Source: Bacillota bacterium
Lineage (GTDB): Bacteria; Bacillota_E; Symbiobacteriia; Symbiobacteriales; Symbiobacteriaceae
NCBI GenBank assembly: GCA_003242675.1
Contig: QGVE01000056.1
Span: forward strand, 1 to 15,251
Length of the DNA: 15,251 bases
Direction: 5' to 3'
The first letter of the stretch is position 1, and every line of letters begins with the position of its first letter. Both the position numbers and the translations under genes were made by a program. Below are positions 1-8,484 of this stretch, in pieces. Under the pieces are notes generated by a model, which searched no databases, was not told the origin of the DNA, and saw nothing but the letters and a program-made list of their open reading frames with translations.

Positions 1-112
1 TCCGCACGTCCACGACCCGCACGTTGCCGAAATCGGTCTGCACAGCACTCGCGAGCCAACCGCCTCCGAGCATCAGGAGGATCGCCAGAATGAGAGCCAG
101 ATGCCGTTTCAT
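1..112 (-). CDS. Secreted protein, N-terminal fragment (possible alpha/beta hydrolase)
   Basis: This is the beginning of a minus-strand gene that runs off the left edge; only 37 codons are visible. The ATG at 112-110 is preceded by a good ribosome binding site, GGGAGG, on the complement of about 122-127. The product starts MKRHLALILAILLML and continues GGGWLASAVQ, which is a clear Sec signal peptide: a short basic N-terminus, a hydrophobic core over residues 5-15, and an A-x-A-like cleavage region near residues 21-23. The next residues, TDFGNVRVVDVR, recall the start of some exported alpha/beta hydrolases (prolyl-oligopeptidase-like), but that is only an impression from a dozen residues. Export across the membrane is well supported; function is not. 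Confidence 0.6.
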   Translation of the reverse strand, partial: MKRHLALILAILLMLGGGWLASAVQTDFGNVRVVDVR

Positions 113-347
113 GGGCCATTGCCTCCCGCAATACTTTGCAACCCATGTCAACAGGGAAACGCCTGTGGCCTGCCACCTCCGACTGATGAATTTCGTTCGT
201 GTACCGGAACATCCTATTGTCTCTTCGCACTATTTTCGGTATGGACGCGCGTCGCACACGATTCGCGGCGGCGCTCCGGATGCGGATGGCGGCAGGCCGC
301 ACTGCGCCGGCCGCGTCTGCCCCCTGCCCGCGCCCGGCGGACAGCGC

Positions 348-376
348 TTGACACGCCGGCAAGGCCGTGGTATAGT
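348..376 (+). promoter_or_regulatory. Sigma-A promoter of the thrS leader
   Basis: The -35 box TTGACA (348-353) is a perfect consensus match. It lies 17 bases upstream of the -10 box TATAGT (371-376, five of six matches). Transcription should start near 383, directly before the T-box leader. This is the best promoter in the window. The 235 bases between it and the divergent gene ending at 112 contain no gene that I can support. Confidence 0.88.
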
Positions 377-382
377 TCCATA

Positions 383-634
383 CAAATGTTAACAGCGATG
401 ACCGGGGACAAGACCACGCTCATCCCCTCCAGAGAGGGAGCGCCACCGGCTGAAAGCGCCCCGGGGCCCTGTGCGTGGGAAACCACCCCGCAGCTGCCCG
501 CCGAAGCCGCGCCCGGATAAGGCGGGAGGGTGCGCCCTGTACAGCGCGCAGAGCGCCCGGCCACGGGCCGGGAATGAGGGTGGAACCACGGGAGCCGCGC
601 TCCCGTCCCTTGCGGGACGGGAGCTTTTCCTTTT
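383..634 (+). ncRNA. T-box leader, threonine-specific (ACC specifier)
   Basis: This leader senses uncharged tRNA-Thr and controls thrS. Stem I is visible: CGGGG (403-407) pairs with CCCCG (486-490), and CCACGC (414-419) pairs with GCGTGG (473-478). Between them on the 3' side is the specifier loop GAAACCA (479-485). The codon is ACC (482-484, Thr), followed by the expected purine A485. The distal part of Stem I has AGAGAG at 431-436. The T-box sequence AGGGTGGAACCACGG is at 577-591. The antiterminator folds as the family requires: AGGG (577-580) pairs with CCCT (607-610), and ACGGGAGC (588-595) with GCTCCCGT (599-606), leaving UGGAACC bulged. The UGGA of the bulge would pair with a tRNA ending UCCA, so the tRNA should have discriminator base U. 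The competing terminator is at 599-634. Confidence 0.95.
599..634 (+). terminator. T-box intrinsic terminator
   Basis: A perfect 11-bp stem, GCTCCCGTCCC (599-609) with GGGACGGGAGC (614-624), has a TTGC loop and is followed by TTTTCCTTTT (625-634). The 5' arm is the same segment that forms the 3' arm of the T-box antiterminator, so the two structures exclude each other. It is the only terminator in the window with a clear U tract. Confidence 0.93.
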
Positions 635-666
635 CCCACCAGTTTCAGCGAAAGGGGTTCGACACG

Positions 667-2622
667 ATGTCCAGCGTCGTGCACGTGACGTTGCCGGACG
701 GCAGTGTGCGGGAGTACCCGCGGGGGATCACGATCGCCGAGGCGGTGGCCCAGATCGGCCGCGGCCTGGCCAAGGCCGCCCTCGCGGCCAAGGTGGACGG
801 CCGCCTGGTCGACCTGTCGGCCAAGCTCGAGAAGGACTGCACCCTCCAGGTCCTGACCTTCAAGGACGAGGAGGGCCGCGAGGTGTTCCGCCACACCTCC
901 ACGCACATCATGGCCCAGGCGGTGAAGCGGCTCTTCCCCGAGGCGAAGCTGACCGTCGGGCCGCCCCTGGAGAACGGCTTCTACTACGACTTCGACCTGC
1001 CCCGCCCGCTGACCCCGGAGGACCTGGAGAAGATCGAGGCGGAGATGGCGAAGATCGTCGAGGCCGACTACCCCATCGTCCGTCAGGAAATCGACCGGGA
1101 GGAGGCCAAGCGCTTCTTCGCCGAGCGGGGCGAGGACTACAAGGTGCTCCTGATCGACAAGATCCCGGAGGACGAGGTCGTCTCGATCTACACCCAGGGC
1201 GAGTTCACCGACCTGTGCGTGGGGCCGCACCTGCCCTCCACCGGCCGGGTGAAGGCGTTCAAGCTGTTGAGCGTGGCCGGCGCCTACTGGGAGGGGAACC
1301 AGGCCAACAAGCAGCTGCAGCGGGTCTACGGCACCTCCTTCGAGTCCCGGAAGGACCTGGAGGAGTACCTGTTCCGGCTGGAGGAGGCCAAGCGGCGGGA
1401 CCACCGCAAGCTGGGTCCGGAGCTGGGCCTGTTCCGCTTCGAGGACGTGGCCCCCGGCTTCGCCTTCTGGATGGACAAGGGGGTCCGGCTGTACCGGGAG
1501 CTGGAGAACTGGAGCCGCCAGCTGCAGGAGGCCCAGGGCTACCAGGAGGTCAGCACGCCGTGGATCCTCTCTTCCAAGCTGTATGAGATCTCCGGCCACT
1601 GGCAGCACTACCGGCAGAACATGTTCGAGATCCGGGCGGAGGACCAGGACTTCGCCACCAAGCCGATGAACTGCCCGTGCCACTGCCTGCTCTACAAGAG
1701 CCAGATCCGGTCCTACCGCGACCTGCCGCTCAAGCTGGCCGAGTACGGCCCGCTCTCCCGCTTCGAGCCCTCGGGCGCGCTCCACGGGCTGCTCCGGGTG
1801 CGGGGCTTCCACCAGGACGACGCCCACCTGTTCGTGCGGCCCGACCAGATCGAGGAGATGATCCGGGAGGTCATCAGCCTCGTCGACACGATCTACAGCG
1901 CCCTGGGCCTGGTGTACGAGATCAAGCTCTCCACCCGGCCCGAGGACTTCATGGGCGAGATCGAGCTGTGGAACGAGGCGGAGGCCGCCCTCGCCCGGGC
2001 CCTGGAGGGGATGGGCCGCAGCTACCAGGTGAACCCCGGCGACGGCGCCTTCTACGGGCCCAAGCTGGACTTCTACGTCACCGACGCCCTCGGCCGGAAG
2101 TGGCAGTGCGCCACGGTGCAGCTCGACTTCCAGCTGCCGATCAAGTTCGACCTCACCTACGTCGGCGAGGACGGCAAGGAGCACCGGCCGGTGATGATCC
2201 ACCGGGCGATCATGGGCACCCTGGAGCGGTTCATCGGCATCCTCACGGAGCACTTTGCCGGCAACTTCCCGCTCTGGATGGCCCCCGTGCAGGTGCGGGT
2301 GCTGCCCATCGCCGACCGGCACCACGACTACGCCCGCCAGGTGGTGGCCAGGCTGCAGGAGGCTGGCCTGCGGGTCGAGGGCGACTACCGGAACGAGAAG
2401 GTGGGCTACAAGATCCGCGAGGCCGAGGTGCAGAAGATCCCCTTCATCCTGGTCGTCGGCGACAAGGAGGCGGCGTCCGGCGCGGTCGCCGTGCGCCGCC
2501 GGGGCATGAAGGACCTCGGGCCGATGCCGCTCGGGGACTTCCTGGCCCTGGCGCGGGAGGAGGTCGCCACCAAGGCGATGGACGAGGCCTGCCGCAAGGC
2601 GGCGTCGGGCAAGAAGGAGTAA
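667..2622 (+). CDS. thrS: Threonyl-tRNA synthetase (651 aa)
   Basis: ThrS is a cytoplasmic class II aminoacyl-tRNA synthetase that charges tRNA-Thr with threonine and edits mischarged Ser. The ATG at 667 follows AAAGGGG (651-657). It gives 651 residues, close to the usual ~640; an upstream in-frame ATG at 475 lies inside the T-box and is rejected. Domains in order: TGS (about 1-62); N2 editing domain with HTSTH (His76, His80); tRNA_SAD region with the CVGPH and YGTSF signatures; class II catalytic core (about 240-530); C-terminal anticodon-binding domain beginning around [11 protein letters not shown]. The zinc ligands expected for ThrS appear to be Cys336 (in MNCPCH), His387 (in HQDDAHLF) and His512 (in [13 protein letters not shown], motif 3). 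Motif 2 is around [17 protein letters not shown]. Expression should be induced by threonine starvation through the upstream T-box. thrC follows after 88 bases. Confidence 0.98.
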   Translation: MSSVVHVTLPDGSVREYPRGITIAEAVAQIGRGLAKAALAAKVDGRLVDLSAKLEKDCTLQVLTFKDEEGREVFRHTSTHIMAQAVKRLFPEAKLTVGPPLENGFYYDFDLPRPLTPEDLEKIEAEMAKIVEADYPIVRQEIDREEAKRFFAERGEDYKVLLIDKIPEDEVVSIYTQGEFTDLCVGPHLPSTGRVKAFKLLSVAGAYWEGNQANKQLQRVYGTSFESRKDLEEYLFRLEEAKRRDHRKLGPELGLFRFEDVAPGFAFWMDKGVRLYRELENWSRQLQEAQGYQEVSTPWILSSKLYEISGHWQHYRQNMFEIRAEDQDFATKPMNCPCHCLLYKSQIRSYRDLPLKLAEYGPLSRFEPSGALHGLLRVRGFHQDDAHLFVRPDQIEEMIREVISLVDTIYSALGLVYEIKLSTRPEDFMGEIELWNEAEAALARALEGMGRSYQVNPGDGAFYGPKLDFYVTDALGRKWQCATVQLDFQLPIKFDLTYVGEDGKEHRPVMIHRAIMGTLERFIGILTEHFAGNFPLWMAPVQVRVLPIADRHHDYARQVVARLQEAGLRVEGDYRNEKVGYKIREAEVQKIPFILVVGDKEAASGAVAVRRRGMKDLGPMPLGDFLALAREEVATKAMDEACRKAASGKKE

Positions 2623-2629
2623 CGGCGAC

Positions 2630-2664
2630 GGCAGAGGCTGCCTCCCGGGGGGGCGGCCTCTGCC
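2630..2664 (+). terminator. Hairpin between thrS and thrC, no U tract
   Basis: GGCAGAGGC (2630-2638) pairs perfectly with GCCTCTGCC (2656-2664) around a C/G-rich loop. No T run follows. It could be a weak or factor-dependent terminator, or an mRNA-stabilising or attenuating structure that lowers thrC-thrB expression relative to thrS. I see no convincing new promoter between it and thrC. Confidence 0.5.
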
Positions 2665-2710
2665 GGACCGTAAGCAGAGGTATGCGCTTCAGGACGGAGG
2701 TGCGGATCGC

Positions 2711-3901
2711 ATGGCCCGCTGGGAAGGTGTCATCCGGCAGTACCGGCGGTTCCTGCCCGTCAGCGACAAGACGCCCGTGGTGACGCTGCTGGAGGGCAAC
2801 ACGCCGCTGGTGCCGGCGCCCCGGCTGGGGGCGGAACTGGGGCTCGATCTCTACCTGAAGTTCGAGGGGATGAACCCCACCGGCTCCTTCAAGGACCGGG
2901 GCATGACCCTCGCGCTGTCCAAGGCGGTCGAGGCGGGGGCGAAGGCCGTGATCTGCGCCTCCACCGGCAACACCAGCGCCTCGGCCGCCGCCTACGCCGC
3001 CCGGGCGGGGCTGCCCTGCTACGTCGTCATCCCCGACGGCGCCGTGGCCATGGGCAAGCTCGCCCAGGCCCTGATGTACGGCGCCCGCACGATCCAGATC
3101 GAGGGCAACTTCGACGACGGGCTCCGGCTGGTGCGCCGGCTGGCCGAGGAGCACCCGGAGATCGCCCTGGTCAACTCCGTCAACCCGTACCGGCTGCAGG
3201 GGCAGAAGACCGCCGCCTTCGAGGTGGTGGACGCCCTGGGCGGCTACCCTGACTTCCTGGCGATCCCCGTCGGGAACGCCGGCAACATCACGGCTTACTG
3301 GATGGGCTTCCAGGAGTACGCCGCCGCCGGGGTCGGCGCGGTCGAGTCCTGTGGCTCCAGCGGGGCGCCGTCAGGGGTCGCCCTGCCCCGCATGCTGGGC
3401 TTCCAGGCCGCGGGGGCCGCGCCGCTGGTGCACGGCGGCGAGGTGGACGACCCGCAGACGGTGGGCACGGCCATCAAGATCGGCCGCCCGGCCAGCCGCG
3501 CCGGCGCGCTGGGGGCGGCCCGGGAGTCGGGCGGGGCCTTCTGGGCCGTCACGGACGAGGAGATGCTGGCGGCCTACCGCCGGCTGGCCGCGACCGAGGG
3601 CATCTTCGCCGAGCCGGCCTCCTGCGCCGCCGTGGCCGGGCTGATCAAGCTGTGCGCGCTGGGCTACTTCGAGGGGCGGGCGGAAGATCGGCCCGGGGTG
3701 GGCGGCTACATCGACGGCGTGCCCATGCCGGTGCCCAAGCACCGGCCGTTCACCGGCCGGGGCGGAAGGCCCAAGGTGGTCGCCGTGCTGACGGGGCACG
3801 GGCTCAAGGACCCGGACACCGCCATCCGGGTCTCCACCCCGCCCGTGAAGCTGCCGGCCGACTACGGGCGGCTGGAGCGGCTGATCCTCTCGGGGAGCTG
3901 A
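2711..3901 (+). CDS. thrC: Threonine synthase (396 aa, with two insertions)
   Basis: ThrC is a cytoplasmic PLP enzyme that converts O-phosphohomoserine to threonine and phosphate, the last step of threonine synthesis. The ATG at 2711 has a strong site, GGACGGAGGT (2692-2701), 9 bases upstream. The PLP lysine is Lys61 in TGSFKDRGM; the substrate/PLP-binding [17 protein letters not shown] and the glycine-rich PVGNAGN are present, as are [10 protein letters not shown] and the C-terminal [16 protein letters not shown]. From memory of the Bacillus-type enzyme (about 350 residues), two segments look extra: about 209-224, rich in Ser/Gly and containing Cys214, and about 316-352, rich in Gly/Pro and ending in FTGRGG. 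Both are in frame with conserved sequence on either side, so they look like real loops rather than errors. thrB starts 7 bases after the stop. Confidence 0.96.
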   Translation: MARWEGVIRQYRRFLPVSDKTPVVTLLEGNTPLVPAPRLGAELGLDLYLKFEGMNPTGSFKDRGMTLALSKAVEAGAKAVICASTGNTSASAAAYAARAGLPCYVVIPDGAVAMGKLAQALMYGARTIQIEGNFDDGLRLVRRLAEEHPEIALVNSVNPYRLQGQKTAAFEVVDALGGYPDFLAIPVGNAGNITAYWMGFQEYAAAGVGAVESCGSSGAPSGVALPRMLGFQAAGAAPLVHGGEVDDPQTVGTAIKIGRPASRAGALGAARESGGAFWAVTDEEMLAAYRRLAATEGIFAEPASCAAVAGLIKLCALGYFEGRAEDRPGVGGYIDGVPMPVPKHRPFTGRGGRPKVVAVLTGHGLKDPDTAIRVSTPPVKLPADYGRLERLILSGS

Positions 3902-3908
3902 GCCGGCC

Positions 3909-4883
3909 ATGGTCAGGGTCAGCGTGCCGGCGACCAGCGCCAACCTGGGCCCCGGTTTCGACACCCTGGGCGTGGCGCTGGAGCTCCGCAACGTGATCGA
4001 GATGGATGAAACCGGCGTCGACGACGTGGTGATCGAGGTGGAGGGGGCCGGCGCCGGCGCCCTGGAGGACCCGGAGCGGAACATGGTCTACCAGGCCGCC
4101 CGCCGGGTCTTCGAGCGGCTGGGGTACGAGCCCAACGGGCTGCTCATCCGGGAGAAGGTCGCCATCCCGGTGGCCCGGGGCATGGGCTCATCGGCCGCGG
4201 CGATCGTCGGCGGGCTGGTGGCCGCCAACGCCCTGGTGCAGAAGCGAACCGGGCGGCCGGGGCTCGACCGGGACGAGCTTCTGCGCATGGCGGTGGCGAT
4301 CGAGGGCCACCCCGACAACGTCACCCCGGCCATGCTGGGCGGCTTTACGGTGTCGTGCACGGATCCCGAGCGGGGGCTGCTTTACCTGCGCTTTCCGCCG
4401 CCCCGCGGGCTGCGGGCGGTGGTGGTGATGCCGGAGGTGCAGACCAAGGGCCGGAAGACCGAGCAGTCCCGGGGCGTCCTGCCCGCGCAGGTGAGCCTCC
4501 AGGACGCCGTCTACAACCTGAACCGCACCGCCCTGCTGGTGGCGGCCGTGGCGCAGGGGCGCACCGACCTCCTGCGGGTGGCGATGCAGGACCGGCTGCA
4601 CCAGCCGTACCGGGCGGCGCTGGTTCCGGGGATGCGGTCGGTCTTCGAGGCGGCGCTCAGCGCCGGGGCCCTGGGCGTCGCGCTCTCCGGCGCCGGTCCC
4701 AGCGTCATCGCCCTGGTCGCCGAGTCGGCCGAGCCGGTCGCCCTCGCGATGGAGGCCGCCTTCCAGTGGGCGGGCAGCAACGCCCGGTCGCTGACGATGG
4801 ACCTGGCCCGGGACGGGGTCCGGGTGCTGGCCGGGCCGGGGCGCGAGCGGGACATGCTCGACCGGCCGCCGCACTGGGGATGA
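3909..4883 (+). CDS. thrB: Homoserine kinase (324 aa)
   Basis: ThrB is a GHMP-family kinase that phosphorylates homoserine with ATP to give O-phosphohomoserine, the substrate of the neighbouring ThrC. The ATG at 3909 is 7 bases after the thrC stop, with GGGGAG (about 3892-3897) inside the thrC end as ribosome binding site, indicating translational coupling. Visible motifs: PATSANLGPGFD (residues 7-18), the GHMP ATP-binding loop PVARGMGSSAA (87-97), EGHPDNVTPA, and the C-terminal SGAGPS (260-265). The length is normal or slightly long for the family. The homoserine dehydrogenase gene, often adjacent in Firmicutes, is not in this window. The downstream neighbour is convergent and begins after only 38 bases. 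Confidence 0.97.
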   Translation: MVRVSVPATSANLGPGFDTLGVALELRNVIEMDETGVDDVVIEVEGAGAGALEDPERNMVYQAARRVFERLGYEPNGLLIREKVAIPVARGMGSSAAAIVGGLVAANALVQKRTGRPGLDRDELLRMAVAIEGHPDNVTPAMLGGFTVSCTDPERGLLYLRFPPPRGLRAVVVMPEVQTKGRKTEQSRGVLPAQVSLQDAVYNLNRTALLVAAVAQGRTDLLRVAMQDRLHQPYRAALVPGMRSVFEAALSAGALGVALSGAGPSVIALVAESAEPVALAMEAAFQWAGSNARSLTMDLARDGVRVLAGPGRERDMLDRPPHWG

Positions 4884-4910
4884 GGGCGAACCCGGCTGAG
4901 CCCATGCGGC

Positions 4911-4941
4911 GGCGCCGGGGTCTATTCCGCCTGCCGGCGCC
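4911..4941. terminator. Hairpin between convergent thrB and transglutaminase gene
   Basis: GGCGCCGG (4911-4918) is a perfect inverted repeat of CCGGCGCC (4934-4941) with a 15-base loop. It overlaps the last codons of the minus-strand gene and lies just past thrB, so it could stop transcription from both sides. Neither strand has a T run after it, so termination strength is uncertain. Confidence 0.4.
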
Positions 4942-7192
4942 CGCGGAGTCCCAGCCTCCGCAAGAGGTATGCCCGCCAGCCGTACCGCTCCCGCAGCGCA
5001 TCCTTGGCCCGCTGCCAGAAGGCGCGGGCCTTCTGCGCGCGCTCCGGGGACACCGGCACCCCGGGCGGGCCGTAGCGGGCGGCCGTGTAGTCCGCGGCCG
5101 CCTGCAGCAGCTCCTCCCGCAGGGCGGGGAAGGCCGAGGACACCTGCTCCGCGTACTCGCGCGCCGTCTGGTACGGCTGACGGCCCATTCCGAACCGGCC
5201 GAGGAGCCAGGTGGCCTTCTCCCAGGCCTCCTGCACCACCGAACGGGGGTCGCCGTAGCGGAACCGCTCCTGGGCCCGCAGGGTCCGGGCGGCGAGCAGG
5301 GCGAGGCCGCCGGCGAGAGCGGCTGCGGCGAAGGCCCAGGTCCAGGTCCGCGCGCTGCCGGCCGGGGTCGCACCGCTGAAGTCGGGGGCCTCCGGCACCT
5401 CCTGCTCGGCCCGCGGCGGCACGGGCTGGACCTCGCCGCCGGGTTCGGGCTCGTCGGTGAGGTCACCCTCGTCCAGGTCGGTGCCGCCAGGAGAGGCGTT
5501 GCGGGCGATCACGGGCAGGTCCGCCCGGGGCGTCGGGTCAAAGGTGACCCAGCCGTAGCCGGGGAAGTAGGCCTCCACCCAGGCGTGGGCCTGCGAGTTG
5601 CGGGCCTCGTAGATCAGCCAGCCCCGGTCGTCGACGGTGTACGGCGCCGAGGCCGGGATGGCGTACCCCTCCACGAGCCGGGCCGGGATGCCCAGAGAGC
5701 GCAGCATGACCACCATGGCGGTGGCGTAGTAGGTGCAGTACCCCTCCTGCAGGTCGAAGAGGAAGTAGTCGACGAAGTCGCGCCCCTGCGGCGCGGGCGG
5801 CGGGCTGAGCGTGTAGCGCATCCGGCGCAGGTAGGACTCGATCGCCACCGCCTGGTCGTAGGGGTGCTCCCAGCCCGCGGCGATCTCCCGGGCCAGCCAG
5901 TGGACCCGCTCCGGCACGTCGGGCAACTGCAGGTAGCGGGCCATCTGGGCGGCCTCTGGGCTCCCCGGGTCGAGCCCGGGGGACTGGCGGATCTGCGCGG
6001 CGCTGTAGAGGGGCAGCCGGGAGGTGACCGTGTACCGCACGCCGGGCAGGACCGGAGCCGCCGCGCGCAGGTTCCCCTCCGCGTCGGCGGTGTACCGGGG
6101 GAGCCCGTCGACCCGGGCGGGCTCCAGCACGTGGAAGATCGTCCGGCCGAAGCCGAGCAAGGGAGTGATCTCCGCGACGAAGGTGCGCCGCAAGGTCTCC
6201 GCGCCCATCTGCGTGGGCAGGAGCCCGTCCACGGGCGTTACCTCCGGCGACTCCCCCGGCTCCCACCGGGAGCCGGTGTACGTGAGGAACACCGCGCCCC
6301 GCACGTAGAGCGACTGGGTCAGCGGCCCGCTGACGGCGATGCGCAGGGCGACCCGATCGTCGGGGGTCACCGCGCCGCCGAGCCGGCCCATTTCCGGGGC
6401 GAAGCCGGTGGCGGCCAGCGAGAAGTCGCCGCCGGAGCGGACGCCCCCGCCCCGGAACTCCTCCAGGGACGGGATGGCGTTCTGCAGCCGCTCCCCCAGC
6501 TCCCCCAGGCTCACGGGCGCGAAGTCGCCGGGGAGCACCGCCGAGAAGAAGGCGATGCTCAGCACTCCCGCCACCGGCGCCGCCAGCGGGGGCCGGCGGA
6601 TGAGGTGACGCCCCTCGGCCCGCCAGCGGGCCTCCTTCAGAGCCGCCTGGCCCAGGACCCAGAGCAGGAGCGCGAGCACCGCGTACACGTGGAAATAGCT
6701 GAGCGCCGGGTCGAAGTACCAGCCCCACTGGGTGCCGAAGAGCAGGAAGCCCAGGGCGATCGACCAGAAGGCCCGGCCGCGGCCCAGCGCCTCGCCGGTC
6801 ACGACGAGGCCGGTGCCGACCGCTGCAAGGACCATGAGGACGATGCCCGCGCGGGGCCCGAAGCTCGCACCCAGGTTGCCGTCGACCAGCTCCTGGAGCA
6901 GAAAAAGCAGCTCGTGTGCGGCCTGGAGTCCCCAGCTGAAGACCTCGGGCACGTTGCGGGCGGCGACGAGCGCGGCGGCGCCGAGCCCGGCCAGGCTGAG
7001 CAGCCCCAGGAGGCCGCTCCGCCACCAGAGCCAGCCCCAGAGCACGCTGGCCAGCGCGAGGAGCAGGAGCGGCCCCCGCGGCATCCCCATGTGCCAGAAC
7101 TCGTTGAGCGAGTGCAAGGCCAGGGCCACCAGCCCCGCCGCGAGCGCGAGCAGGACTAGCTGGTAACCGGCGGACGGGCGAGCGGTCGCCAT
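4922..7192 (-). CDS. Membrane transglutaminase-like protein, TgpA type (756 aa)
   Basis: This is a membrane-anchored protein with an extracytoplasmic transglutaminase fold. The start is the ATG at 7192-7190, preceded by GAGGAGGT on the complement of about 7199-7206; the longer open frame upstream runs inside the DUF58 gene and is rejected. About seven hydrophobic helices are visible (around 11-27, 41-57, 60-77, 116-133, 141-160, 166-182, 203-220). A long external region follows with the Cys-His-Asp triad: Cys486 in GYCTYYATAMVVMLRSLGIPAR, His536 in AHAWVEAYFPGYGWV, Asp552 in TFDPTP. An acidic, Pro-rich linker, an eighth helix (about 617-638) and a cytoplasmic DUF4129-like tail (about 645-735) complete it. 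It is the last gene of the MoxR-DUF58-transglutaminase operon and overlaps DUF58 by 37 bases. The family is widespread; its substrate is not known to me, though roles in wall or envelope protein processing are often suggested. Confidence 0.92.
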   Translation of the reverse strand: MATARPSAGYQLVLLALAAGLVALALHSLNEFWHMGMPRGPLLLLALASVLWGWLWWRSGLLGLLSLAGLGAAALVAARNVPEVFSWGLQAAHELLFLLQELVDGNLGASFGPRAGIVLMVLAAVGTGLVVTGEALGRGRAFWSIALGFLLFGTQWGWYFDPALSYFHVYAVLALLLWVLGQAALKEARWRAEGRHLIRRPPLAAPVAGVLSIAFFSAVLPGDFAPVSLGELGERLQNAIPSLEEFRGGGVRSGGDFSLAATGFAPEMGRLGGAVTPDDRVALRIAVSGPLTQSLYVRGAVFLTYTGSRWEPGESPEVTPVDGLLPTQMGAETLRRTFVAEITPLLGFGRTIFHVLEPARVDGLPRYTADAEGNLRAAAPVLPGVRYTVTSRLPLYSAAQIRQSPGLDPGSPEAAQMARYLQLPDVPERVHWLAREIAAGWEHPYDQAVAIESYLRRMRYTLSPPPAPQGRDFVDYFLFDLQEGYCTYYATAMVVMLRSLGIPARLVEGYAIPASAPYTVDDRGWLIYEARNSQAHAWVEAYFPGYGWVTFDPTPRADLPVIARNASPGGTDLDEGDLTDEPEPGGEVQPVPPRAEQEVPEAPDFSGATPAGSARTWTWAFAAAALAGGLALLAARTLRAQERFRYGDPRSVVQEAWEKATWLLGRFGMGRQPYQTAREYAEQVSSAFPALREELLQAAADYTAARYGPPGVPVSPERAQKARAFWQRAKDALRERYGWRAYLLRRLGLRGRRQAE

Positions 7193-8484
7193 GGGCGCAC
7201 CTCCTCTCCCACCTCCACGCGCCAGGCGGAGAGCCGCCGCAGGTCGGCGCCGGCCGGGATCCGGTACACCCACACGCCCCGCCGGACCAGGAGGTCGACC
7301 AGGGCGGGGTCCGCGGCCCGGATCTGCTGCCGCTGCGGGCCCTCCGGCGCGAAGGTCGGGGCGTCCAGCAGGATCAGCGTGACCCGGTGGCGGGCGCGCA
7401 GGGCCAGGAGCCGGTCGCTGAGGTGCGCCGTGAGCCGCGGGGTGATGGCGACCAGCGAGGCCCGCTCGCCCAGGTGCCCGGCCTCGGCGGCCAGCACCTG
7501 CTCCAGGAGCAGGTCGCCGGCGGGCTCCACCTGCGCCAGCGCCTCCATGATCTCCTGAAACACCCGCTCGCCCTTGCCGGGGCCGACGGCGAAGCGGGTC
7601 TGGCCCACGCAGAAGAGCCCGGTTTCCATTCGGCGCCGGACGCCCAGCGAGGCCAGCGAGGCGGCGATCTCCGCCGTCACGTCCGCGGTGGAGCCGCCGC
7701 CGGCCGCGGAGCCGTCCACGTGGACCTCCCGGCCAAAGTCCGGGAACAGGATGAGCTGGGTGGTGGCGCTCAGCTCGTACTGGCGGATCATGAGGGTCCC
7801 CACCCGGGCGGAGGTCCGCCAGTGGATGTGGCGGGGGTTGTCGCCGGGCACGTAGCGGCGGATCTCGCCGGGGTTGGACGGGTCCTCGAACGCGCGCTCC
7901 TGGGTCCGCACCGGCCCGAAGGGCTGGGCCAGCGGCACCGGCAGGTCGTCGATGGGGTGGACCCGGGGGTAGATGGTCACCTGCGCGTGCGACTCCACCA
8001 TGACCTCGCGCACAAAGAGCCCCAGCCAGTCCCCGGTGCGGACGCGGTAGGGGCCCACTGGGCACTTTCCCCTGCGCCGGGCGGTCAGGGTCAGATGCAC
8101 GATGCAGCTGCCCACCAGGGGCAGCGCGGTCGCCAGGCGGGGCTGGTCGCTGGCCAGCAGATGGGCCGGGGTGCAGTCTTCGACCTCGGCCCAGGGGATC
8201 GGCAGGAAGCTCTCATTTTCCAGCCGGAGCTTCACCCGGATCGACTCGCCGACCTCGATGCGGCGCCGGTCGACGGAGACCAGGCCGGTGATGCGCCGGG
8301 CGACATACCGGGTGTAGGCCCAGGACCCCGCCCACAGGAGGAGCGAGAGGTAGAGGACGAAGTACGGAAGGCGGCCGCCCGCGAGCCGGGCCGCCGCGTA
8401 GGCGACCAGGATCAGGGCCGGCAGCTGCCACTCCCGCCCGCGGCGGGGGCGCCGTGCGGGCCCCTCACGCCCGCCGGGCCGCAT
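7156..8484 (-). CDS. DUF58 domain protein (442 aa)
   Basis: DUF58 proteins are regular companions of MoxR ATPases. The ATG at 8484-8482 lies inside the end of the MoxR gene (20-base overlap) and has GGTGAGGAG upstream on the complement. After a basic N-terminus there are two adjacent membrane helices (about 21-36 and 39-56). A beta-rich segment follows, then the DUF58 core signature [19 protein letters not shown] from residue 211, then a region resembling a degenerate von Willebrand A domain that contains LILFPDFG. Its proposed role, by family, is as an adaptor or client anchored in the membrane and facing the cytoplasm, remodelled by MoxR. The exact biochemical function is unknown. The overlaps at both ends show tight translational coupling with its neighbours. 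Confidence 0.94.
   Translation of the reverse strand: MRPGGREGPARRPRRGREWQLPALILVAYAAARLAGGRLPYFVLYLSLLLWAGSWAYTRYVARRITGLVSVDRRRIEVGESIRVKLRLENESFLPIPWAEVEDCTPAHLLASDQPRLATALPLVGSCIVHLTLTARRRGKCPVGPYRVRTGDWLGLFVREVMVESHAQVTIYPRVHPIDDLPVPLAQPFGPVRTQERAFEDPSNPGEIRRYVPGDNPRHIHWRTSARVGTLMIRQYELSATTQLILFPDFGREVHVDGSAAGGGSTADVTAEIAASLASLGVRRRMETGLFCVGQTRFAVGPGKGERVFQEIMEALAQVEPAGDLLLEQVLAAEAGHLGERASLVAITPRLTAHLSDRLLALRARHRVTLILLDAPTFAPEGPQRQQIRAADPALVDLLVRRGVWVYRIPAGADLRRLSAWRVEVGEEVRPWRPLARPPVTS

Noticed and set aside
217..245. TTGTCT-N17-TATGGA as a second plus-strand promoter
   Set aside because: The match is moderate and no gene or extra leader element depends on it; the perfect promoter at 348-376 explains thrS.
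475..666. N-terminal extension of ThrS from an upstream ATG
   Set aside because: It lies inside the T-box antiterminator and terminator; the ATG at 667 has a ribosome binding site and gives the normal length.
214..2325. 703-codon open frame on the minus strand opposite thrS
   Set aside because: It is a shadow of thrS created by the high G+C content; it covers the T-box and its product has no recognisable domain.
4355..7159. 934-codon open frame on the plus strand across thrB and opposite the transglutaminase gene
   Set aside because: It is a chance frame of G/C-rich DNA: the product is repetitive in Arg, Gly, Pro and Ala and overlaps two well supported genes.
7193..8065. N-terminal extension of the transglutaminase protein (open frame to 8065)
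   Set aside because: It is out of frame with DUF58 and overlaps it; the ATG at 7192 has a strong GAGGAGGT site and begins just before the first membrane helix.
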